From NCBI GenBank assembly GCA_963777695.1, contig CAVZRC010000001.1, positions 744,001 to 808,000 of the forward strand: a stretch of DNA of 64,000 bases, read 5' to 3'. This DNA comes from CAVZRC01 sp963777695. Lineage in GTDB: Bacteria > Planctomycetota > Planctomycetia > Isosphaerales > Isosphaeraceae. The translations under genes and the position numbers were made by a program. Below are positions 57,596 to 64,000 of this stretch, one piece after another; position 1 is the first letter of the stretch; each line of letters opens with the position of its first letter. The notes below the pieces were generated by a model. It was given only the letters and a program-made list of their open reading frames with translations. It was not told the origin of the DNA and made no database searches.

Positions 57596-58056
57596 GGCGG
57601 TGCACCTACCCCAGAGGGCTCGGCCCTCAATTTTCGCGGCTGCGACCTTTGGAAGTGGATGGCCTCCTCGACGACGTCAACATCCAGCGGCGACGCGGGC
57701 CGATCCGAGATCACCCTGCGAATCGGTGAGGAATAGGCGCCGAAGAGCATCGAGGCTACTGGCGATTCGAAGTGCACATTCACAAAACGGATCAGGTTCT
57801 CGCCCACGGCGACGCCATCCGCTTCGAACGAGCCGTCCGATCGCAATCGGGCAGAGCGGAGATTGCCGACGGTCCCATCGACGGGAAAGAACTCGATCCA
57901 GCCACCCGCCATCGGACGATTGCCTTCGCGTACCACACCCCGGACATGCGTCACTCGCAACGGGACAGGGCCGAGTTCTTCCCCGCACCCGCCCAGGACG
58001 ACCAGGCTAACGGCGATGAGCCAGTGGAGCGGGGCTTTCGGGAAACTTTTGTCCAT
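57592..58056 (-). CDS. Lipoprotein with a carboxypeptidase-regulatory-like domain
   Basis: About 154 residues from the ATG at 58056, which overlaps the upstream stop as TAATG. A lipobox (IAVSLVVLGGCGEE) puts the mature N-terminal Cys near residue 24. The domain VRGVVREGNRPMAGGWIEFF then PVDGTVGNLRSARLRSDGSF is the small beta-sandwich common in planctomycete lipoproteins. It overlaps corA by four bases, so it may be linked to envelope metal handling, but its function is unknown. Confidence 0.75.
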   Translation of the reverse strand: MDKSFPKAPLHWLIAVSLVVLGGCGEELGPVPLRVTHVRGVVREGNRPMAGGWIEFFPVDGTVGNLRSARLRSDGSFEADGVAVGENLIRFVNVHFESPVASMLFGAYSSPIRRVISDRPASPLDVDVVEEAIHFQRSQPRKLRAEPSGVGAPP

Positions 58057-58754
58057 TATGGCGTTCCTCCCGGCTCGACAAAGGCTTCGCCGGCTTGAGG
58101 AGTGCGATCGGACGACGTACCGAGCCATGGAGCGAAGGCCGCGAGCGCTGAATCCATCGCGGCGCGGTCATCGTGGTCGCCGATCACGCCTCCACCGGCA
58201 TCGATGCGGATGAGACGCCCCCCTCGTCGTCCGCGACCGGCATGTGGGCCCATCTCGGCGTGGGCGAGGATCCGGCCTCCCAACTGGCGTTCGCCCGCCA
58301 TCGGACCGGTGCGGCCGAGCAGGATCAGGTCCCCCCCCGACTGTCTGAGCCCGGCACGAGCCCCAACCTCTCCGACCGCCATGGCGAGGCCACCTCGTAG
58401 AGCATACCCGAATGCCGGGCCGGCCGTGCCGAAGACCAGCATACGCCCCGATTTCAGCCCGCTCGCCCCCCCATCGCCGATAGAGCCGTGGCAGACCACG
58501 GTCACGCCCGGTGCGTCCATCCCCGCGACGAGCTCGGGGCCTGCGTCGCCGAAGATCTCGATCACGGCACTCCAGGGACCGGCCAATCCCGAGACGAGGA
58601 GCCGATGTCCCCTCGTCCCTGTCAGCCGGAATTTGTGGAAGCCCTGATCGAGATGGCGGACCAGCTCGTCATGGATCGTGCGGTAATCCCGGATCTCGGC
58701 GACCGAGAGGACAACCTCGGGCGAGGAGGCGGGAGGCACCAGGCTATTGTCCAC
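58056..58754 (-). CDS. Stand-alone GXGXG beta-helix protein (glutamate synthase domain 3-like)
   Basis: A 232-residue protein of repeating Gly-rich turns (FGDAGPELVAGMDAPGVTVV; GDGGASGLKSGRMLVFGTAG; GGLAMAVGEVGARAGLRQSG; GDLILLGRTGPMAGERQLGG), the pattern of the right-handed GXGXG helix found at the C-terminus of glutamate synthase and in formylmethanofuran dehydrogenase subunit C. No catalytic domain accompanies it. It could be a scaffold subunit whose partner lies elsewhere. It is translationally coupled with the lipoprotein below and overlaps the secreted helical protein above by 11 bases. Confidence 0.6.
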   Translation of the reverse strand: MDNSLVPPASSPEVVLSVAEIRDYRTIHDELVRHLDQGFHKFRLTGTRGHRLLVSGLAGPWSAVIEIFGDAGPELVAGMDAPGVTVVCHGSIGDGGASGLKSGRMLVFGTAGPAFGYALRGGLAMAVGEVGARAGLRQSGGDLILLGRTGPMAGERQLGGRILAHAEMGPHAGRGRRGGRLIRIDAGGGVIGDHDDRAAMDSALAAFAPWLGTSSDRTPQAGEAFVEPGGTP

Positions 58755-60357
58755 GGGCGCGACCCATCACCCTCTTCGCCGGCTCCATGATGCCGCCCGC
58801 CTCTCCCGCGGCCAGAAACTCCGGCCCTTCCGGGACCAGATGCTTGGTGGGCGGCGGATTCTTCTCCAGGTATGATCGGAGCGCGGCGACCTGGGATGCG
58901 AGCGTCTTCTTCCGGTCCTTGTACTGCTTCGGGGGGGAGCCCAGGAGATCGACGGCACTCTGCGCCAGCGGCTTGACCCGGTTGAAGACGTTCTGGACGT
59001 AGTCGGACCCGGAGGAGGTCCGGATCAGTCCGCCGCTGTCCCGCTGGGACGAGATGCCATCGAAGGATTGATAGACCGGCCCGATCAGTAGCGCAGTCAG
59101 GTACTTGGCCTTGGTGGGATTCTCGACCACCTTCGGGATGTCGGGATAGATGGCGTTGATCCTGGTCCCCAGTTCGGCCGCGAGCTGGCCCGCGCCGAAG
59201 GCCACGAGCGCGAAGTTGAACTTGGGGGGCACCGCATTGCTCACCTGCATCAGGCCCAGCGCCCTGGCCGCCTCCGCTCGCACTTCCAGCCTGGCGTCCG
59301 CATCGGCCAGGAAGCGCATCGCCGTATTGGCCATGTGGGCCTGCTTCGGCTGGGTGGGCAAGAATCCCTGACGAAGGTAGCCGATCGCCTCGAGTCCACG
59401 AAGCTGGATCGGCCAGGGGAGCGAATCGTTCTTGTCCAGGAAATCGGAGATGACCTTCGCGGCCTTGGCCTCCGCGTCGGACGGCAGCCGCCCGCCGTAT
59501 TCCTTGATCTTCTTGATGCCTTCGATGGCCCAGAGCTTCACCCAGAGGGTCTGCTTCGGGTTGGCGATCTCCTTCTCGAAGAGATCGATCAGGTCGCTAT
59601 TGCCGCTCTCCCCCAGGACGATCATCGCTTGTACCCGCGGGATCAGGTGATTGGCGAGGAGCGGAGGCAGCCATTGCCTCAGAGAAGACTGGTAGACCTT
59701 CAGGAATTCGAGATTGCCCGCACTCCTGGCGGCGAAGATCGGTTCGAGGAGTTGCGCGGTGCAAGTCGGGATCGCCCTGGCGGCCTCGGCCTGTGCGGCG
59801 GCGGCCTGATTCTGCTGCTTGAGGACAGCCTTGGGGATGTTGCCCTGCAGCTTCGGATCATCCACGGGCATCTCGATCAGGGCCTGGATGCTCGCCTTGT
59901 CGGTCAGCTTGGCGGCCAGGCCCCGGACCACTCGATCGACGGTTGCCCGGTCCACGGCGGCATTCTTGTTACCCGCCCAATCGAGCACGCTCAGGCGATC
60001 GATGTCGGTGAAGGGGACGGGAGTCAGGGCCTTGAACTTGGTGACATCGAGGAGTTGCAACAATTCGACGTTCGGATCCTTGAACACCTCGATCGGCTCG
60101 ACTTTGCGGGTCTGGGCCGGATCCGCGACCGGTGCGGCGACATCGGGGGCTGGGGCGGGTGCGTCGTCCGCATCGGCGCGGGCCGCTTTCTTCGATTTGC
60201 CGGAATCCCGGCTCCCGGCCGGAGACGAACCGGTCTTGCCCGGCTGGGATTGGGCCATCGCCGCGCCCGATGCGTAGCCGAGCACCGCCAAGCTCAGGCA
60301 CCAGATCGCCCCACGCCGGGTCCCGAGGGGATCTCCATCGCCTCGACAGGAGCACAT
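58744..60357 (-). CDS. Secreted helical-repeat protein of unknown function
   Basis: A 537-residue protein with a signal peptide (GAIWCLSLAVLGYASGAAMA), a low-complexity Ala/Pro/Asp stretch, then helical repeats that resemble HEAT or ARM units (VQAMIVLGESGNSDLIDLFE; LWVKLWAIEGIKKIKEYGG; QLRGLEAIGYLRQGF; LEVRAEAARALGLMQVSNAV). No catalytic motif is seen. It heads the minus-strand run GXGXG protein, lipoprotein, corA. It may be a periplasmic scaffold. Confidence 0.65.
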   Translation of the reverse strand: MCSCRGDGDPLGTRRGAIWCLSLAVLGYASGAAMAQSQPGKTGSSPAGSRDSGKSKKAARADADDAPAPAPDVAAPVADPAQTRKVEPIEVFKDPNVELLQLLDVTKFKALTPVPFTDIDRLSVLDWAGNKNAAVDRATVDRVVRGLAAKLTDKASIQALIEMPVDDPKLQGNIPKAVLKQQNQAAAAQAEAARAIPTCTAQLLEPIFAARSAGNLEFLKVYQSSLRQWLPPLLANHLIPRVQAMIVLGESGNSDLIDLFEKEIANPKQTLWVKLWAIEGIKKIKEYGGRLPSDAEAKAAKVISDFLDKNDSLPWPIQLRGLEAIGYLRQGFLPTQPKQAHMANTAMRFLADADARLEVRAEAARALGLMQVSNAVPPKFNFALVAFGAGQLAAELGTRINAIYPDIPKVVENPTKAKYLTALLIGPVYQSFDGISSQRDSGGLIRTSSGSDYVQNVFNRVKPLAQSAVDLLGSPPKQYKDRKKTLASQVAALRSYLEKNPPPTKHLVPEGPEFLAAGEAGGIMEPAKRVMGRARGQ

Positions 60358-61052
60358 TGATCATGTCGGCCAACCTCGTGAAAAAGCGCGATGATCGATC
60401 CTCGAAATACACGCAAACCGTTCCACCTGCACTGCCATCGCCGACCCGTGACCGTCGCATCACTCCTGTGCTCCCGCTATCAGCACCAGCTCGGTCGAGG
60501 CTTCCAGCTCATTACAAATTGGGCAAGAGTTCGATTCGATATGATCCATCCACACAGAAACAATCGCTATCATGCGACCATTCGAAGCCTTGCGAATTGA
60601 CGACGTCGCATGATTGGGCGTCAATGCTTAGGGGTCGCGGGGGCTTGGCCCCCTGTGAAGGACCACGACCGAAAGATACAACCTACGGGTGGACTTCCGC
60701 GAGGTTGTTGCCCCTAAGCAAAGGGAGGGGCAACCAACGAACGGGTTCTGTGTAGTGGACTCATCTCACGATAATCTCTACACTTCCATCAAAATAACAA
60801 TAGTCTAAAGTAACTCGCTGCCGGGCCCCTGTCAAGTCGCCGAGCAGCCCATGGAGATCCGATGAGCGAACCAACCCGATCGCGAGGATCCTGCGAGACC
60901 GATCATCCTTTTGGACGTGGAGCCGGAGCTTTTCGTTCCCACCTTTTGGAGTCGCGTTCGTTGAGCCTGGCTCGATCGATGGATAGAATAGGGGTAGGTC
61001 GGGTCAGGCCGACTCTCCGGTATATTTCCTTTGTATGGGAGCCTCGTCCCGA
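60358..61052. other. Divergent intergenic region with a structured element
   Basis: Nearly 700 bases between the divergent genes at 60357 and 61053, with a locally A/T-rich part (60500-60600 and 60760-60830). The structured element at 60625-60734 lies in the middle. The rest should hold the two promoters; I identify no further gene. Confidence 0.4.
60625..60734. repeat. Structured element with mutually exclusive stems
   Basis: TGCTTAGGGG (60625-60634) is the exact inverse of CCCCTAAGCA (60711-60720). Inside are the hairpins GGGGGC-TTG-GCCCCC (60639-60653) and CAACCT...AGGTTG (60679-60707). The right arm can instead pair downstream: GTTGCCCCT (60707-60715) with AGGGGCAAC (60726-60734), a perfect nine-base stem with a ten-base loop. 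The two pairings exclude each other. It may be a mobile-element remnant, a REP-like repeat or a structured RNA. Confidence 0.6.
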
Positions 61053-61835
61053 ATGATCGATCGGCGTTACGTTTTTCCTGGCGTCCTGGAGATGAATTAC
61101 CAGTCCCAGCGCCGGCTGGGGGTGAATATCTACCTGATCGACGGGGGAACCGAGTTCGCTTTGATCGACGTCGGATTCCTCGATGAGCTCCCCGATGTAC
61201 TGGAGCTGATCCGCCAGATGAATTTCAGCCTCTCGGCATGCAAGATGATCATCGCCACCCACGCGGATGTCGACCATATCCAGGGGCTCGCGAGGGCCCG
61301 CGAGGTCTTGAAATGCGTGGTGTCCGCCCACCCCAGGAGCGTGGCGGCGATCGAGGAGGGGGATGAAGTCCTGACCTATGCCCGGATCGATGCCCAGGGA
61401 ATCCGCATCCCGATGCCTCGCTGCAAGGTCGATCGGACGATCGATGAGGGCGTTCGCATCCCGGTCGGCGACAAGACCTTGGAAGTCTGGAGTACCCCCG
61501 GCCATACCGCCGGCCAGCTCGCCCTCCGGATGGGCAATCTCCTCTTCTCCGGGGATAATATCTTTCGCGACGGCTGTGTCGGCGTCATCGATGCCCACCA
61601 TGGCTCCAGCCTAGTCGATTTCATCGCCAGCCTGGAGCGGATCCGCGATTCCGATGTCGAGTACCTGCTCCCGTCGCATGGACCGATCTTCCGCAAGGAC
61701 AACGACTTGATCGACAGGACGATCACCCGGCTCAGGTCCTACACCCACATGTCCGACTTCGGGACCTGCGCAGTCGACTGGCCACTCATGGACGCCTGGG
61801 AAGAGGAGCTGGCGCGCGGCTCCTTCGACTTTTGA
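61053..61835 (+). CDS. MBL-fold metallo-hydrolase
   Basis: About 260 residues from the ATG at 61053; an ATG at 61035 is possible. The metal-site motif reads IIATHADVDHIQG, with Asp in place of the second His of the usual HxHxDH. The later ligands are present: TPGHTAGQLALRMG (His), LLFSGDNIFRDG (Asp) and EYLLPSHGPIF (His). Members include glyoxalase II-like thioesterases, lactonases and oxidoreductases; the reaction cannot be told. It stands alone in front of the DUF1592 gene. Confidence 0.85.
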   Translation: MIDRRYVFPGVLEMNYQSQRRLGVNIYLIDGGTEFALIDVGFLDELPDVLELIRQMNFSLSACKMIIATHADVDHIQGLARAREVLKCVVSAHPRSVAAIEEGDEVLTYARIDAQGIRIPMPRCKVDRTIDEGVRIPVGDKTLEVWSTPGHTAGQLALRMGNLLFSGDNIFRDGCVGVIDAHHGSSLVDFIASLERIRDSDVEYLLPSHGPIFRKDNDLIDRTITRLRSYTHMSDFGTCAVDWPLMDAWEEELARGSFDF

Positions 61836-62002
61836 AGCCCTGTCCATGGCCGTTCACAATTTGTTGCGCTTATCCAATCACTCACATCTTCTCCGCGTCG
61901 CCATCCGGTCCCGAACGTGGGATCTGGGGTCGATGTCAAACGCCAATGTCATTAAAATCAGCGACCTCCGATCGGATATCGCAACCCTACAGCGAGGCAT
62001 GG

Positions 62003-63971
62003 ATGCGGCGCACAGTATGGTTCCTTCTGATCGCGTGCCTCCCGTGCGACGCGCGATCAGAGGTCGAGTCGGGTCCCGCGAACGATGAGCGCCCCGTGGC
62101 GAATGACCCACGCGAAGGGTCTGACGGGGCCGATTCGCTCCATTCGGTGATCCGGCCCCTGGTCACGAAGTACTGCACGTCCTGCCATGGTCGGTCCCGG
62201 CCTAAGGGCGGCCTGGATCTCTCATCGTTCCCCGACGAGACCGCCAAGCGGCCTCGTCGCGAGACCCTGGAGCGAATTCGAGAGTATATCGGCAGCGGGA
62301 TCATGCCGCCGGAGGACAGTCCCCAGCCCTCTCGTGACGAGGCGGCCAGCCTGTCCCGCTGGATCAAGTCGACCCTGGAGCAGTACGATCGCGATACGAC
62401 ATCGAACCCGGGCCGGGTCACCATCCGTCGGCTGAATCGGATCGAATACAACAACACGATCCGCGATCTGATCGGCGTCGATTTTCGGCCGGCCGATGAC
62501 TTTCCGTCGGATGACGTGGGTTATGGCTTCGACAACATCGGAGATGTCCTGAGCCTGCCACCCGTCTTGCTCGAGCGGTATCACGACGCGGCCGCGTCGA
62601 TCAGCGAGCGGGCGATCGACGCCTCGGCCGACCGGGGATGGGGCGCGGCCGTCTCCGAATCCCATCGACGGATCCTCTTCCGCGAGCCGAGATCGCCGGG
62701 CGAATACCCCGACGCCGCGCGTGCCATCCTCGAGCGGTTCGCGACCAGGGCCTATCGGCGTCCGGTTACGCCCGAAGAAACCAGCCGGCTCCTGGGACTG
62801 GTGGAGTTGGCACTCCGCAACGGCGACAGCTTCGAGAGGGGCATCCAGGTCGCGGTCCAAGCCGTGCTCGTCTCGCCGCACTTCCTCTTCCGGGTCGAGC
62901 TCGATTCACGGCCCAGAGGCCCCGTCGATACGGCTCGACCTCCTCACGTCGTGGAACCGCTCGGCGACTATGAGATCGCGTCCCGCCTCTCCTATTTTCT
63001 CTGGAGCACGATGCCCGACGAGGAGCTGTTCGGCCTCGCGGCCATGGGGAAGCTCCGAGAGCCGGAGGTCCTCAAGGGACAGGTCGCTCGCATGCTCAAG
63101 GACAACCGGTCCCGGGCCCTCGTGGAGAACTTCGCCGGTCAGTGGCTCCAGATCCGTAACCTGAAGACCGTCAATCCCGACCGCGAGCGATTCCCGGATT
63201 TCGATGAGCCGCTCCGCCAGGCCATGATTCGCGAGACCGAGTTGTTCACGGCGGAGATCGTCCGCGAAGACCGGAGCGTGCTCGACTTCCTCGACGCCGA
63301 CTTCACCTATGTGAACGACCGGCTCGCCCGTCACTACGGGATGGCGGGGATCTCGGGAGAGGCGTTCCGGCGGGTCCGCTTGCAGGATCCCGTGCGGGGC
63401 GGCCTCCTGACGCAGGCGAGCATCTTGACGGTGACCTCGAACCCGAACCGCACATCGCCGGTCAAGCGGGGGCGATGGATCCTCGAACAGATCCTCGGGG
63501 CCCCGCCGCCGCCACCTCCTCCCGGGGTGGCCCCGCTCGCGGAGGACCGCGCGGCCGACTCCTCGCTGTCGCTCCGCCAGCGGATGGAGCAGCACCGCGC
63601 CCGGCCGAACTGTGCGTTCTGCCATAATCGGCTCGATCCGCTCGGCTTCGGGCTCGAGAATTTCGACGGCGTCGGGGCATGGCGAGAGCGAGAAGGGGGA
63701 CAGCCCGTCGAACGCTTCGGGCACTCTCCCCTCGGGGGAATCTTTCCGCGGGCCCGGAGAGCTCAAGGCGATCCTCAAGGCCCGCCCGCGCGACTTCGCC
63801 CGCTGCCTGACCGAGAAGATGCTGACCTACGCGCTGGGTCGCGGACTCGAGGACTATGACCGTGCCGCCGTCGATCGGATCGTCAAGGAGCTGGAATCGC
63901 ACCATTACCGGTTCTCGACGCTGGTGCTCGGGGTCGTGATGAGCGATCCATTCCTGAAACGACGGCCCTGA
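62003..63971 (+). CDS. DUF1592/DUF1588/DUF1587/DUF1585 cytochrome-like protein, one frameshift
   Basis: Starts at the ATG at 62003 with a signal peptide (RRTVWFLLIACLPCDARS). An N-terminal cytochrome-type segment has TKYCTSCHGRSRPKGGLDLS (CxxCH). Then come DUF1587 (RRLNRIEYNNTIRDLIGVDF), DUF1592 (YEIASRLSYFLWSTMPDEEL), DUF1588 (GLLTQASILTVTSNPNRTSP and NCAFCHNRLDPLGFGLENFD with a second CxxCH) and, after an extra base near 63705, DUF1585 (FRGPGELKAILKARP; EKMLTYALGRGLEDYDRAAV). Rejoined length is about 655 residues. Such proteins are always found with a DUF1552 gene, which should begin just beyond the edge. Function is unproven. Confidence 0.85.
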
Positions 63972-63988
63972 CCGGCGGTGAAACCATC

Positions 63989-63994
63989 GGGAGG
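63989..63994 (+). promoter_or_regulatory. Ribosome binding site of the next gene beyond the window
   Basis: GGGAGG lies 18 bases after the DUF1592 stop and six bases before the window end, so a downstream gene, probably DUF1552, should start within a few bases outside. Confidence 0.5.
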
Positions 63995-64000
63995 AACTGT

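Overview
The window is GC-rich chromosomal DNA of a planctomycete, most likely an Isosphaeraceae-type member. The pointers are gene families typical of that phylum: a DUF1549/DUF1553 cytochrome-like protein followed by a DUF1501 protein and a PPC-domain protein, a DUF1592-type protein at the right edge, an ECF sigma factor next to a Ser/Thr kinase with TPRs, a DUF1570 zincin-like protein, Uma2 nucleases, and many secreted proteins of unknown role. This assignment rests on family recognition by eye, not on a database search.

Layout. 1-3305 (minus): sialidase, MFS transporter and a second permease, which looks like a sugar-scavenging operon. 3498-7366 (minus): a 13-TPR GT41 glycosyltransferase, a sugar O-acetyltransferase and a small membrane protein. 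8070-10988 (minus): a large secreted beta-helix protein. 11292-16532 (plus): a three-gene planctomycete cytochrome-like operon. 16764-20656 (minus): ECF sigma factor and Ser/Thr kinase. 20811-25360 (plus): two NmrA-like reductases with small partners, then rarA. 25373-28806 (minus): kaiB, kaiC and a hybrid histidine kinase. 29342-30342 (minus): a VapC toxin with an unusual antitoxin. 30416-32454: a palindromic element directly abutted by a group II intron. 32543-41829 (minus): a DnaK / Hsp70-VWA / FHA / FHA / VWA cluster. 42167-43397: a secreted protein and an XRE regulator. 44067-49437 (plus): zinc-ribbon protein, murB, an FtsQ-like protein and a short SecA. 49452-54126: DUF1570 protein, methyltransferase, ROK kinase, and a GNAT gene with a partner. 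54141-60357 (minus): EF-hand protein, recJ, corA, a lipoprotein, a GXGXG protein and a secreted helical protein. 61053-63971 (plus): MBL-fold hydrolase and a DUF1592-type protein.

Sequence quality matters here. At least a dozen well-conserved genes (secA, rarA, corA, the kinase, the PPC protein, the DUF1592 protein and others) are interrupted by single-base frameshifts after which the family sequence resumes at once in another frame. So many independent breaks, some in housekeeping genes, fit uncorrected indels in the assembly better than gene decay. I therefore give whole-gene spans and mark the break points.

The most interesting parts are three. The DnaK/VWA/FHA operon contains one polypeptide that fuses an Hsp70 ATPase and substrate domain to a von Willebrand A domain; it may be a chaperone-based assembly or signalling system. 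The KaiBC unit keeps the KaiC phosphorylation sites but has no kaiA nearby and is coupled to a hybrid kinase. The VapC partner combines a homeodomain-like HTH with a ubiquitin-like beta-grasp domain. Two non-coding structured elements (30416-30555 and 60625-60734) are not explained by the genes.
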